Counted from the first letter of the stretch, positions 1 to 11,089 are shown. The stretch is 64,000 nucleotides of DNA from Bacteroidaceae bacterium (GCA_017442855.1 JAFSPM010000026.1:62001-126000); one strand, 5' to 3'. The notes: generated from the sequence alone by a model not told the origin. Program-made: numbers and translations.

Positions 1-835
1 CACGCCATCTCACAATCACACCTTGTTCTGGATCGTCATTGCTGTAGTAGTTGAGTGGCATGTTGATGGGTAGTCCCTTGCCTAAGTCGCGACGATACTC
101 AGTGTCCAAAGTCATGGGCGAGTACTCCGAATGTCCAGTTACGAAAAACTCCCTACCACCACGGGCCATCACCATGTGTACGCCTGATACGGTCGACTCA
201 GAGAGCAGTGTCAGTTCGGGAACCTTCAAGATATCCTCCTTGCGAATCTCCGTATGGCGACTGTGTGGTACAAAGAAACGATCGTCGAAACCACGGAAGA
301 TAGGACATAGTGGGTCGAGTGCATAATGCTCAAATACTCCAAACATTTTTTTGTCCAACTGGTACTTGGGCACTCCATAGAAATGATACAAACCTGCCTG
401 AGCAGCCCAACAGATATACAATGTTGATGTGACATGCGTGCGAGCCCAGTCGAAAATGTCCGTAAGCTCATCCCAGTAGGTCACATCTTCATACTCAATC
501 TGTTCTACTGGTGCACCCGTGATTATCATGCCGTCATACTTATGATGGCGCATCTCCTCGAAGTCAGTGTAGAACATTCTCATGTGCTCCACAGGTGTAT
601 TCTTTGAGGTATGGCTCTTGATTTTCATCAACGACAGCTCAATCTGAAGGGGAGAGTTGGAAAGCAGACGTATCAGGTCTGTTTCCGTAGTAATCTTCAG
701 GGGCATCAGGTTCAGCACGACAATACGCAAAGGACGAATATCCTGCGATCCCGCCCTAAGGTCATCCATCACGAATATGTTTTCTTTCTTCAGCAGATCT
801 ACTGCCGGCAATGTCTTGGGTATATTAAGAGGCAT
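1..835 (-). CDS. metA: Homoserine O-acetyltransferase (MetA family), 3' end cut by the window edge
   Basis: Activates homoserine in methionine biosynthesis. The 278 visible residues start MPLNIPKTLP, and the expected length is about 305, so only the C-terminal tail is missing. The nucleophile is Cys142 in LYICWAAQAG, and the catalytic His lies in TGHSEYSP. Residue 111 is Glu (TGAPVEQIEY). In this family Glu111 goes with acetyl-CoA use and Gly111 (E. coli) with succinyl-CoA, so I infer O-acetylation despite the usual 'succinyltransferase' label. A TACCTTTG -7 box lies about 25 bp upstream of the start. Family assignment is firm; the acyl specificity is inferred from one residue. Confidence 0.95.
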   Translation of the reverse strand, partial: MPLNIPKTLPAVDLLKKENIFVMDDLRAGSQDIRPLRIVVLNLMPLKITTETDLIRLLSNSPLQIELSLMKIKSHTSKNTPVEHMRMFYTDFEEMRHHKYDGMIITGAPVEQIEYEDVTYWDELTDIFDWARTHVTSTLYICWAAQAGLYHFYGVPKYQLDKKMFGVFEHYALDPLCPIFRGFDDRFFVPHSRHTEIRKEDILKVPELTLLSESTVSGVHMVMARGGREFFVTGHSEYSPMTLDTEYRRDLGKGLPINMPLNYYSNDDPEQGVIVRWR

Positions 836-858
836 AGTTCATTTGCTTTATTTGATTG

Positions 859-894
859 CAAAGGTACGTTTTTTTATTTTATTTCTTATCTTTG
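859..894. promoter_or_regulatory. Divergent promoter boxes for metA and the TSCPD gene
   Basis: On the minus strand TACCTTTG (complement of 859-866) faces metA. On the plus strand TATCTTTG (887-894) faces the TSCPD gene. Both fit the Bacteroidetes -7 consensus TAnnTTTG. No riboswitch-like structure was seen between the genes. Confidence 0.7.
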
Positions 895-921
895 CACCAT
901 AATAAAAATACTATCACCATT

Positions 922-1170
922 ATGGCACATTATTCTTTCATCCCTCAAGGCGTTTGTTCTCAGCGTATCGACTTCGATATAGAAGAAGGCAAGTTGCACA
1001 ATGTTGTATTCACCAAAGGTTGTCCAGGCAATCTTAAGGCTATCCCCAAACTCGTAGAGGGTGCAGATGCTAAATGGGTAGCTGATACCCTTCGTGGCAA
1101 TACTTGTGGTGACAAACCCACCTCTTGTGCTGATCAGTTTGCCAACGCCATTGACCAGGCATTGCAGTAA
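922..1170 (+). CDS. TSCPD domain protein (TIGR03905-like)
   Basis: An 82-residue protein beginning MAHYSFIPQG. The ATG at 922 was chosen because it follows the -7 box (887-894) by about 27 bp; a longer upstream frame would start inside the promoter. It carries the Cys-rich TSCPD pattern (FTKGCPGN, then RGNTCGDKPTSCADQ). The same domain occurs at the C terminus of some class II ribonucleotide reductases; as a free protein its function is unknown. It stands alone, divergent from metA and convergent with the SusD gene. Confidence 0.85.
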   Translation: MAHYSFIPQGVCSQRIDFDIEEGKLHNVVFTKGCPGNLKAIPKLVEGADAKWVADTLRGNTCGDKPTSCADQFANAIDQALQ

Positions 1171-1213
1171 AGTTGCTTAGCCGTATCAGACAGTCAGGAA
1201 TCTCTGCAAATGG

Positions 1214-2845
1214 TTATTCGTAGCCGTAGTTTTGGGTGATGTTTGGATTTAAAGTCAGTACATCACCAGGAATGGGGAAGACGGTGGTGAAGCCGCTATC
1301 TTCATTGGGTATTTGCGGACGACTGGAGTAGGGACGTGTAAACTGTCCGAAGCGGATGAGGTCTTGGCGTCGCCAACCTTCCCAGGCTAGTTCTAACTGG
1401 CGTTCTGCCAGGATATTCTCCAAAGTTGCTTTGCGGTAGTCCATATTTGAACGAACTCGTACAGCATTCATCTCTGCGTCACCATCCTGTCCGTTGCGTA
1501 CCTTCGCCTCGCTCTTCATCAATAATACGTCGGCATAGCGGAACAGTACAATGTCGTTGTGCATCAATTTTCCGTCTTTGGTAGAAGTGTAGTCCACTGC
1601 ATATTTTTTCATTCTGGCACCAGCTAACGCTTCGTATTTATCCCCTGTCATGTCTAACTTGATGACTTCTGGATGATAGGTCAGCGGTTCACCGTTCTGC
1701 ATAATGACGGGGTTGCCCTCATTGTCATATACCGTACCATAATAATAGGTGGAACCCAAACGAATATCCCATTTCTCATCATCGAAAAAACCGAATGTTT
1801 CCAGTGCCTCTATAGTGGCACTTGCTCCGTTTTCCCCACTCATGCCGTAAATTCCTGCATGACGGTAGTGATAAGAGCGGAACAGGTTCTGCATCTGGTT
1901 AGTATAGAAGCTCGGATCCATCGGAATTGTGAAAATATTCTCTATGGAAGTCTCGTTATGTACGCTAAAGCAATTTTCCATATTATCTTCAAGACCATAG
2001 CCAAAATAGGATAGTTCGTCGCAGTAGGCGATACATGCTTCCCAAGCGTTTAGCCTCTTACCATTTACCTCGATGAAAATGTCTTTACCTGGAGTACGTA
2101 CTTCGTCTGTCCAATTTTCATCACAAAAGACCTCTGCATTGAGGCAAATCTTTGCCAATAGAAACAGGGCAACAGGTTCGGTTATACGGCCATAGAAGTC
2201 GCCTAAGTAATTGCTTCTTTCGTATGCAAGTAAGGGTAAGGTTTCCTGCAGTTCCGACAACACGAACTTGAACACTTCTGGCCGCGAGCTTTGGTTGACT
2301 TGGCTCATGGGTGTGCTGGATGAAAGTACCAAAGGCACCCGTGCAAACATATCTATCAGGTAATAGTAATACATTGCCCTCAAAGCCCTGACTTCAGCTT
2401 TGAATGCTGTCAGTTGATCAACAGACAATAGTGAGGCGTGGGCATCCAATGTCTCGATAGATCGGTTGCACAAGGCGATGACTTTGTAGAGATATTTCCA
2501 CGTATCGTTCAAAGCACCAGTGCCTGCATCCCAGTCGTGCAGGAAGATTTCCTGCCAGAATCCTCCGTCATACCAGTCGCCACCTCGGGTGGGAATGATG
2601 GCCTCGTCGGTAGTGAAGGTGTTGAAGTCATACACCCCTCGATAGGTTCCTTGCAAACCTTGGCTCTGAGCGTTTCCACCAATGTAGTTATAAAGGGTAG
2701 CCACCGTATTCAGGTAGAGCGATGTGGCATCTTGGTAGGCATATTCCTCTGGCTCTTGGTCCTTGGGCTCCTCATCCAAGAAAGAGTTGCAAGAGGCAAA
2801 GGTCATTATTCCAACTATCAACAATATCTTTTTCATAATCTTCAA
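1214..2845 (-). CDS. RagB/SusD family nutrient-binding outer-membrane lipoprotein
   Basis: A 543-residue surface lipoprotein that would bind glycans or peptides and pass them to the partner SusC channel. It has a lipoprotein signal ending at TFASCNSF, acidic residues after the Cys (DEEPKDQEPEE) as expected for surface export, N-terminal TPR-like helices, and the typical SusD ending (RQLELAWEGWRRQDLIRFGQ, then FPIPGDVL). An internal ATG nine bases downstream is an equally good start. It begins 3 bp after the SusC stop, so the two are co-transcribed. Since that SusC is interrupted, this lipoprotein may lack a working partner. The substrate cannot be read from the sequence; the GH16 gene 6 kb upstream hints at a beta-glucan. 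Confidence 0.93.
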   Translation of the reverse strand: MKIMKKILLIVGIMTFASCNSFLDEEPKDQEPEEYAYQDATSLYLNTVATLYNYIGGNAQSQGLQGTYRGVYDFNTFTTDEAIIPTRGGDWYDGGFWQEIFLHDWDAGTGALNDTWKYLYKVIALCNRSIETLDAHASLLSVDQLTAFKAEVRALRAMYYYYLIDMFARVPLVLSSSTPMSQVNQSSRPEVFKFVLSELQETLPLLAYERSNYLGDFYGRITEPVALFLLAKICLNAEVFCDENWTDEVRTPGKDIFIEVNGKRLNAWEACIAYCDELSYFGYGLEDNMENCFSVHNETSIENIFTIPMDPSFYTNQMQNLFRSYHYRHAGIYGMSGENGASATIEALETFGFFDDEKWDIRLGSTYYYGTVYDNEGNPVIMQNGEPLTYHPEVIKLDMTGDKYEALAGARMKKYAVDYTSTKDGKLMHNDIVLFRYADVLLMKSEAKVRNGQDGDAEMNAVRVRSNMDYRKATLENILAERQLELAWEGWRRQDLIRFGQFTRPYSSRPQIPNEDSGFTTVFPIPGDVLTLNPNITQNYGYE

Positions 2846-2848
2846 TCT

Positions 2849-5554
2849 TTAAAACTGTACACTTAACCCCAACGAATAGGAACGATACACTGGATAGGTG
2901 CGCTTATCGTCCAAGCCTAAGGTGTTGCTCACCACATTGCTGTTAATCATTGGTGTAAGGCCAGAATAACCAGTGATGGTGGCCAGGTTGTTTACCGACA
3001 TGGAAAGGCGCAGGTTGCGTACATAGCGGGTCTTCTTGAGTGGCACGTTCCAACCGATGGTAAGGTAGTCGAAGTTCAGGTAGTCACCTCGCTCTAACCA
3101 GTAGTCAGTAGCGGTCTGGTCATTGATGTTTTTCTGTGTAGCCTCAGGCAAGACATTATAATAAGGTAATGAGCCCAAATTCATATAGGTAAGTGATGTG
3201 CCATTGTATATCTTATGTCCGAAGGCACCGTTCACCTGCAAGGAAATGTCAAAGTCCTTGTAGCGGAAGCTGAAGTTGGAACCTATCAGGACCTTCGGGG
3301 TGGCTTGTCCTGCAATATAGCGGTCGGTTGCCACATCCTTCACTCCGTCGCCATTCAGGTCGGCAATCTCGTAGTTATACATGCCGTCCTCGCCCATAAC
3401 CAAGCCTGTGCAATGGGGTAGGTAAAACACACCCAACGGCTGTCCCACCACTTGATAGACAATGTCGTTATACCCACCGTGAAAGCCTGCTCCGTTCAGA
3501 GTACCGATAGCGGACATGCTGGGAGCAGTCAGGTAATCGTCGCCAAATTGTCCACTTAAGGATACCAGCTTGTTCTGTTGGAAGGCAATATTCACATTCG
3601 CGTTGAAATCAATGTCGCGCTTGTTGATGAGCGAGGCTCCGATGCCTATCTCCAGACCGCTGTTCTTCATTGAACCGATATTGGCCAACAGCTTGTCGTA
3701 AGGGTAGGGAGGCACGGTCACATTGTACATATAAAGCATGTCGGTAGTCTTCGACTTGTAATAGTCGGCTGTTATCACGAAGCGGTTGTTCAGCAAGCCT
3801 AACTCAACACCCATGTTGAAGGTGCTTTTCACCTCCCATTTCAAGTCGGGATTGGCATTGCGGATAATGCCCAACGTAACAGTGGGGGAACCGCTTACGG
3901 GCACTACACCATTGGGCTTTACCAATAGCTCCGAGTTGTAACTGTCTATCGCTCCCAAGTTGCCGCTCAGTCCGTAGCCTAAGCGCAGCTTCAGGTTGCT
4001 CACATAGGGTTTCGCTGGCTGCATGAAAGGTTCGTCGCTGACGACCCATGCCCCGGAGACTGAGGGGAAGAAACCCCATCGGTGGTTCTTGCCTACCTTG
4101 CTCGATGCGTCAGCTCTGGCGTTGATTGTCAGTGAGTAGCGTTCTTTGTAGTTGTAGTTGATGCGCCCCAATAACGAGGTCATGCGTGGATCCTCGTATG
4201 AGGAAGACGTCCCTTCCCATAGTCTCTCGGCACCAGCTTGCAGGTTGTGGTAGCCATAGTCATTGGTCGAAAGGTTCGAGGCGGTGGTATGAAATTCTTT
4301 TTGGGAGGTCTTCTGCACTTCCCCCAAGCCCAACAGGTCGATGTGATGTTGGCCATAGTTGCGTTCATAGCTTATCAGGAAGTTGCCCAGCATGTCTTCC
4401 ACCTTTGTCTCTCCTCGATAAATTTGTCCGTGGCTCCATACATACACTGGCATGAACTGCGACGAGTTCACTACATTGTAAGAATAAGAACCGAAGGCCG
4501 CAATGGATAGGCCGTGACCCAAATCCAACGATGCTTTGATGTGGGTGTTGAAGTGGGCATTGTCCTCATGGTCGAGGATGTCTAACAACGACTCTGGGTG
4601 GTTGATTTGCGATGCATCGGAATACTGGCTCCATGAGCCGTCGTCGTTGCGCCCAGTATGGAAGGTGGGGTTGAACGATGCCGATGAATAGAACAACTTT
4701 TGGTTATCGTGTATGTATTTGTTTTTCTAGAAGTAACCAAACATACCCAAGTCAATGGTCAGGTGGTTGTCGAAGCCCTTCTGCATCACGTCAATCTTCG
4801 CTGTGAAGTTGCGGTTGCCAATGCTTTGGATGATGGCGTTATGGTCTAAAAATTCCAATGAGGCACGAAATGACGACTGCTCTGTGCCACCACCGAAAGC
4901 CACGTGATGGCGATGTACCATGCCCGTTCGTGTGATGGAGGAGGGGAAATCGGAATTGAAGCCGTTATCCACAATGGTCAGTCCCATGCGATTCGTCACA
5001 CTGCGGTAGGTGTTGGCATCCATCATCTCCATATTCTTATAGACACTCTCGAAGCCCACATTGCCGTCATAGCTGATTTGGAAATTGCCAGCTTTCCCTT
5101 TTTTTGTGGCCACTTCGATAACGCCCGATGCGCCTCGGCTACCGTATTGCGCTGTCTCAGAGGCATCTTTCAATATGGTAAAGCTCTCTATATCGCCCGG
5201 ATAGATGCTGCTCAAAGTAGAAAGGTCGCTCTGTACGCCATCAATGATGACCAAGGGGTCGTTGCCACCCGTCAAGGAGGTGGTTCCCCTGACACGCACG
5301 GAACTCAGCATGGCCGCAGTGTTGGTGCCTGACGAGATACTTACACCAGCTGCTTGTCCGCTCAAAGCATCCAGCGAGTTGGTGATGAGACCTTTGTTCA
5401 TGCGGTCTTCGCCCACTTTCTCCACACTACCGCTTAAGGTCTTGGCGTTTCCCCTGGCATATCCCACACTCAGCGTATCAGTATGCTGGTTTTGGGCTGT
5501 AACCCCAAGTGCCAACCCCGATACGAAAATGAATGTCAAAAAAAATCTTTGCAT
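2849..5554 (-). pseudogene. SusC/RagA TonB-dependent transporter interrupted by an in-frame amber codon
   Basis: Two stretches in the same frame together encode a SusC-like outer-membrane transporter of about 900 residues. The first 275 residues hold a signal peptide (ending VTAQ), then the plug domain (ITNSLDALSGQAAGV, VRVRGTTSL, DPLVIIDGVQ, LKDASETAQYGSRGASGVI). A TAG at 4727-4729 (complement) stops the frame. Translation past it continues with KNKYIHDNQKLFYSSASFNP and the full beta-barrel to a C-terminal Phe. No frameshift is needed, so a single nonsense change explains the break. The N-terminal carboxypeptidase-regulatory-like domain of many SusC proteins is absent. Causes could be a true pseudogene, readthrough or a sequencing error. 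Confidence 0.85.
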
Positions 5555-5575
5555 AGCACTGTAAAGTTAACTATG

Positions 5576-5583
5576 CAAAGATA
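5576..5583 (-). promoter_or_regulatory. -7 box upstream of susC
   Basis: TATCTTTG on the minus strand, about 20 bp before the SusC start. The leader contains the hexamer pair GCATAG/CTATGC as an inverted repeat, which could form a small hairpin. This places susC-susD in its own transcription unit. Confidence 0.6.
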
Positions 5584-5604
5584 ATAATAATTATGAAGGA
5601 TAGC

Positions 5605-6855
5605 TTACAAATGCAGCAATCTTTTCATCTGGTCAAATAACAGGGTGTTTTGTATGTTGCCGCCAAACTGGTCTGCACCTGCTCCGTATGCGAAGTAGGG
5701 TACCATCACACCTGAGTGGTTGGCCATACCTGGCATTGTCCATTTGGCTTCAACAATCCCATTAGCGATGTCGCCACCCACAAGAGTCATACCTGATGCC
5801 TCTGGCGAGCCAACAACCAATATCAGGGTTTCACCTTGCTGGTCGGCAAAATCCATCGCACGACCAATGGCCTCGTCTAAATTGATTGCTTCCTCACACA
5901 ACAAGTCAATCTTGCCATTATGTGAGGCACGGTCAGGAAACATGCTGCTGGTCATCAGGAAGAACCCCTTTCCATTCTGTGAAAGCAAGTTCAAGGCTAA
6001 TGAGACTTCATCGGGATACATCGCCTTTTCACGACCATTGGCCAAGTTGGGCATTTGTATCTTATCCGTGAAACCAGCTAACTTGCCGCTTTTCACCTGC
6101 TTGATTTCTTCCCATGAAGAGAGAACTTGATAGCCCTTTTGCTTTAGTTCACCCAGCAGGTCGCGCCCATCGGCACGAGGCACAAAAGTCATTTGAGGAC
6201 CAGCTCCACCTTGTGCTTGTTGGGCATTGTTACCAGCCTGTCTGCCTCCTTGTCCATTAGGGGTGTTGCCTGCCCCTGCGCCAGTAGGAGGACCGAAGCC
6301 TTTGACGCTGTTAGTAAAGAAGCTTTCACCAGCACCAATGAACACGTCCACACCTGTATCGACATATTGGGCCGTTATCTGATCGGTCATCATACGGTTC
6401 TGGGTATGGCCGATGAAAGGTACATTGCTTCCCTCCACCAATGTATTGCTCGATACGATGCCTGTTGCGATACCAGCTTCTTTGGCCAATTCGATGATGT
6501 TCTTCACAGGGTTATTGTCCTTATCAACACCTACGGCACCCTGATGGCTATTTACACCACAGGCTAATGCCGTACAATGCGATGGGGCATCACCGCAGAA
6601 AGTGTCACATGGGTTGGTGGTTATCAGACCTGTATTTGTCATCTTACCCACATTGAGTTTACCACCATTGGCAATAGCTCCTGCTTGCCATTGGGCAACA
6701 CCCATGCCGTCGGAGATAAACAACACGATGTTTTTGGGAGTGGCAGCAAATGCTTTCTTGCCTCTTGGGGCGTTTTCAGCTTGCGTAGCTGCAACGCCTC
6801 CAAAGGCTAAGAAAGGAATACTTCCCAATAATTTTAAAGATTCTCTTCGATTCAT
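5605..6855 (-). CDS. Alkaline-phosphatase-fold protein with a degenerate active site
   Basis: A 416-residue exported protein. The start MNRRESLKLLG resembles a Tat signal (twin Arg). The PhoA fold is clear: ISDGMG (Asp49, E. coli Asp51), the block up to HQGAVGVD, PDRASH (Asp308 and His312, E. coli Asp327 and His331), NHSG (His380, E. coli His412) and a PhoA-like end. My alignment by eye puts Ala90 (GDAPSHCTALACG) at the nucleophilic Ser102, Ser303 at the Mg ligand Glu322, and Pro351-Glu352 at the Zn2 ligands Asp369-His370. One zinc site is thus kept and the rest lost. A Gly/Gln/Asn-rich insert lies at about residues 188-222. It may be a pseudoenzyme, or another residue may serve as nucleophile. 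It lies between the M13 peptidase and susC genes. Confidence 0.8.
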   Translation of the reverse strand: MNRRESLKLLGSIPFLAFGGVAATQAENAPRGKKAFAATPKNIVLFISDGMGVAQWQAGAIANGGKLNVGKMTNTGLITTNPCDTFCGDAPSHCTALACGVNSHQGAVGVDKDNNPVKNIIELAKEAGIATGIVSSNTLVEGSNVPFIGHTQNRMMTDQITAQYVDTGVDVFIGAGESFFTNSVKGFGPPTGAGAGNTPNGQGGRQAGNNAQQAQGGAGPQMTFVPRADGRDLLGELKQKGYQVLSSWEEIKQVKSGKLAGFTDKIQMPNLANGREKAMYPDEVSLALNLLSQNGKGFFLMTSSMFPDRASHNGKIDLLCEEAINLDEAIGRAMDFADQQGETLILVVGSPEASGMTLVGGDIANGIVEAKWTMPGMANHSGVMVPYFAYGAGADQFGGNIQNTLLFDQMKRLLHL

Positions 6856-6871
6856 ATTGTTTAATATCTAA

Positions 6872-8902
6872 TCACCATACATCAGCACGCTTTTCCTTCG
6901 GAATAAACATCGGGTCGGCTTCAGTGATGTTGAATGCTTCGTACCATGCATCAATCTGAGGCAGGGCACCATTTACACGCCAACGTCCTAATGAGTGAAC
7001 ATCGGTCTTGGTACGACGCAGAATCTCCTGGTCGGTGATGTTGTTAGCCCATACACCTGCGAAAGCCAGGAAGAAACGCTGGTCAGCAGTGAAGCCATCC
7101 TTGTCAGGCAGTGGATTATCCTTGGTAGCATTTTTGTAAGCTGTCCAAGCAATCTTCAAACCACCGTGGTCACCAATGTTCTCACCTAATGTCATAGCGC
7201 CATTGCCATAAACGCCAGGAGCTACCTCGATGCTTGAGAAGAAATCGATCAGTACTTGAGCACGCTCCTTGAAGTTCTTGTTGTCTTCCTCACTCCACCA
7301 GCCAGACATGTTACCGTCCTTGTCGAACTGACGGCCAGAATCGTCGAAGCCATGGCTCATTTCGTGACCGATTACCACACCGATACCACCATAGTTGAAG
7401 GCATCGTCAGCATTCATATCGAAGAAAGGAGGCTGGAGGATACCAGCTGGGAAGCAAATCTCATTGGTGGTTGAGCTATAGTAAGCGTTCACCGTCTGCG
7501 GAGTCATGTGCCACTCTGTTGGGTCAACAGGCTTGCCAAACTTGTCAATCTGCTCCTGATATCTCCACAAGCGAGCCACCTTAGAGTTCTCATAGTATGA
7601 CTTCTGTGGGTCAACGGTCAGACCTGAATAGTCTTTCCACTCGTCAGGATAACCAATCTTCACGCGGAAGGTAGCCAACTTAGCCAGTGCCTGCTCCTTG
7701 GTAGCATCGCTCATCCAAGTCAGGGCCTTGATACGCTCGCCCAAAGCTTCCTGTTCGCTCTTCACGAGTTCCACCATGCGAGCCTTTGCCTCAGGTGGGA
7801 AGAATTCCTTCACATACAGCTGACCAATTACTTCGCCCAGTGAACCCTCGGTAGCACGCAATGCACGCTTCCAACGAGGCTCCTGCTGCTGAACACCTGC
7901 CATCACACGACTGTTGAAGTCGAAGCTCTCAGCTACGAAATCATCGCTCAGGTTGTTGGCAGCTGCAGAAATCTGTTTCCACTGCAAGTAGAGAATTTGC
8001 TTGTCAACAGGCAGCTTGTCGATAATCTTTACGGCAGCTGTCATAGCCTCTGGCTGACCAACCACGATTTCCTTCACCTCACCCTGGATGCCCATGAGGT
8101 CGAATATCTTCTGGAAAGGAACAGATGGATACATCTTCTTTACCTCGTCAATGGTCATCTTGTTATAGTTAGCCTCTGGGTCACGCATCTGGGTGCGGCT
8201 ACGGAAGTTGTTAGCCAACTCGTTCTCTACATCCATCACCACGTCGCGAGCCTTCTGTGCCTCAGCCTCGCTGAAGCCAGCCAGCTTGAACATATTCACT
8301 ACGTGCTGCTTGAAAGCCTCACGGATTCTTACGGTATTGTCGTCATTCTCTTTGTAGTAGTCAATCTGACCCAGAGAAAGATTACCCTGACGCAGGCTCA
8401 TGATGTGTGACTTTGAATCTTTGGCATCGGTGCCAACGCCCAAGCTATAATATGCACTCACACCACGCTTGTTCAGCTCAGCCAACAACTCATACACATC
8501 TTTCTGGCTCTTCAGGGCAGCAATCTGTGCCATATCTTCCTTGATAGGATCAGCACCCTCAGCATTCAGGCGCACGCTATCCATTACAAGAGCATACATA
8601 TCACCTACCTTCTGCTCGTTGGTGCCAGTCTCGTGCTGGGTCTTAGCCAACTCCTGTACCATAGTGCTCAGTGCCTCTGATGCACGCTCAGACAACATGT
8701 CGAAGGTAGCAAAGCGAGCCTTGTCACCTGGAAGTGGATGCAGCTTCTGCCAACCACCATTCACATATTGGAAGAAATCGGTACCAGGCTCCTGGGTCTG
8801 GTCCATGTACTCCAGATGCAGACCTGATGTCTGCTCAGGAGTCTGGTTGCAAGCTACCAAAGCGAGGCTTGCCACCATTGTCAATAAATACTTTGCTTTC
8901 AT
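6872..8902 (-). CDS. M13 (neprilysin/PepO) family metalloendopeptidase, lipoprotein
   Basis: A 676-residue zinc endopeptidase of short peptides, anchored as a lipoprotein (LALVACNQTPEQ). It has an N-terminal helical M13 domain from about residue 35 (the PGTDFFQYVNGGW block) and a C-terminal catalytic domain. That domain holds HEMSH at 513-517 (zinc His pair and general base Glu), GENIGDHGG with the third ligand Glu, and the near-terminal RVNGALPQIDAWYEAFN block that is diagnostic of the family. All catalytic elements are present and the length is normal. Its own TACCTTTG box (complement of 8932-8939) sits just after the GH16 stop, so it is probably not dependent on GH16 transcription. Confidence 0.95.
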   Translation of the reverse strand: MKAKYLLTMVASLALVACNQTPEQTSGLHLEYMDQTQEPGTDFFQYVNGGWQKLHPLPGDKARFATFDMLSERASEALSTMVQELAKTQHETGTNEQKVGDMYALVMDSVRLNAEGADPIKEDMAQIAALKSQKDVYELLAELNKRGVSAYYSLGVGTDAKDSKSHIMSLRQGNLSLGQIDYYKENDDNTVRIREAFKQHVVNMFKLAGFSEAEAQKARDVVMDVENELANNFRSRTQMRDPEANYNKMTIDEVKKMYPSVPFQKIFDLMGIQGEVKEIVVGQPEAMTAAVKIIDKLPVDKQILYLQWKQISAAANNLSDDFVAESFDFNSRVMAGVQQQEPRWKRALRATEGSLGEVIGQLYVKEFFPPEAKARMVELVKSEQEALGERIKALTWMSDATKEQALAKLATFRVKIGYPDEWKDYSGLTVDPQKSYYENSKVARLWRYQEQIDKFGKPVDPTEWHMTPQTVNAYYSSTTNEICFPAGILQPPFFDMNADDAFNYGGIGVVIGHEMSHGFDDSGRQFDKDGNMSGWWSEEDNKNFKERAQVLIDFFSSIEVAPGVYGNGAMTLGENIGDHGGLKIAWTAYKNATKDNPLPDKDGFTADQRFFLAFAGVWANNITDQEILRRTKTDVHSLGRWRVNGALPQIDAWYEAFNITEADPMFIPKEKRADVW

Positions 8903-8931
8903 TAATATAACTTTAAATTACTAAAACGGTG

Positions 8932-8939
8932 CAAAGGTA
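8932..8939 (-). promoter_or_regulatory. -7 box of the M13 peptidase gene
   Basis: TACCTTTG on the minus strand, about 30 bp upstream of the peptidase start, in the 41-bp gap after the GH16 gene. Confidence 0.6.
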
Positions 8940-8943
8940 ATAA

Positions 8944-9762
8944 TTATTTTTGGAATACACGAATGTAATCCACTTTCATGGTAATAGGCAGTGCACTTTC
9001 GTCAACACCTTCCATGCCACCCCAGTTGCCGCCCCAAGCCAAGTTGAGGATAGGGTAGAATGCGTAGTGGAATGGCCATTCGTCATGACCTTCTCCCATC
9101 TCTGCCTTAGTAGCAGCCAGTTGTACCTGTCCGTCAACAAAGGTAGTAATAGCCTCTGGCGTCCATTCGCATGCATACACATGCCAACCTTCCTCAGCAT
9201 TCTCGATGTCGAGGTGGTGTGTTATCTGCGTACCTTTCACATGGTTATAGGTCTGTGTGTGCAATGAAGATGATACGTCATTGGGCACTACACCTACTTC
9301 CTCCATGATGTCAATCTCGCCACATTGCGGCCAACGGTATTCACTCTTTACAGGCATCATCCAGAATGCTGGCCACGTGCCTTTACCCTTAGGCAACCAG
9401 ATGCGAGCCTCAAAATAGCCATACTCCCAGCCTGTTTGGCGGTGTGCATATACACGACCAGAATATACCTTGCCGTCAGAGCCAGTGAAGCAATGAATCT
9501 CCAGGTTGCCGTCTTTGATCTCCGTCACTCGCTTGCCGTCGGCTTCACCGTTGCGGTAGTTCTGCAACTCGTTGTTCACCCAGTGGTCATCCTTCACCTC
9601 GTGCATCCATTCGTCACTCAGTTCGCTACCCTCGTTAAACTCATCGTGCCACACCAGCTGATAACCCTCTGGTGCCACGATTTCCATCTCTTCATTTGCT
9701 TTTTTGGTTCCACAAGATGTCATCAGCGCACCTGCCAAACCGAATAATAGTAACTTTCTCAT
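8944..9762 (-). CDS. GH16 family beta-glucanase, lipoprotein
   Basis: A 272-residue secreted lipoprotein (lipobox at LMTSCGTKK). It belongs to the GH16 jelly-roll hydrolases, probably laminarinase or lichenase type. Seen are the LVWHDEFNEG start of the domain, the catalytic motif GEIDIMEEVG with Glu149 (nucleophile), Asp151 and Glu154 (acid/base), and WPAFWMMP and NLAWGGNWGG substrate-cleft segments. The length is that of a single catalytic domain. The next gene, 24 bp upstream, is a CE1-type esterase on the same strand, so the two may be co-expressed for plant or algal glucan use. Whether it cuts beta-1,3 or mixed-linkage glucan cannot be settled here. Confidence 0.92.
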   Translation of the reverse strand: MRKLLLFGLAGALMTSCGTKKANEEMEIVAPEGYQLVWHDEFNEGSELSDEWMHEVKDDHWVNNELQNYRNGEADGKRVTEIKDGNLEIHCFTGSDGKVYSGRVYAHRQTGWEYGYFEARIWLPKGKGTWPAFWMMPVKSEYRWPQCGEIDIMEEVGVVPNDVSSSLHTQTYNHVKGTQITHHLDIENAEEGWHVYACEWTPEAITTFVDGQVQLAATKAEMGEGHDEWPFHYAFYPILNLAWGGNWGGMEGVDESALPITMKVDYIRVFQK

Positions 9763-9786
9763 TATTGATTATAATTAATTTTCAAT

Positions 9787-10968
<1,182 letters not shown>

Positions 10969-10993
10969 TTAAATTGAATTTCGTGTTATGGCT

Positions 10994-11024
10994 TTAAAAC
11001 AGGCGCTGCTTAGAGCAACGCCTG
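10994..11024 (-). terminator. Rho-independent terminator after pheS
   Basis: On the minus strand an 11-bp stem (CAGGCGTTGCT with AGCAGCGCCTG, one G-U pair) with a CTA loop is followed directly by TTTTAAA. It lies about 65 bp past the pheS stop and separates pheS from the esterase gene. Confidence 0.8.
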
Positions 11025-11089
11025 AATAACTATGTTAATCCCCAAACCTTCTTGTCATAATTGGGTAAATGGGTATTTGGGTGTTTGCC

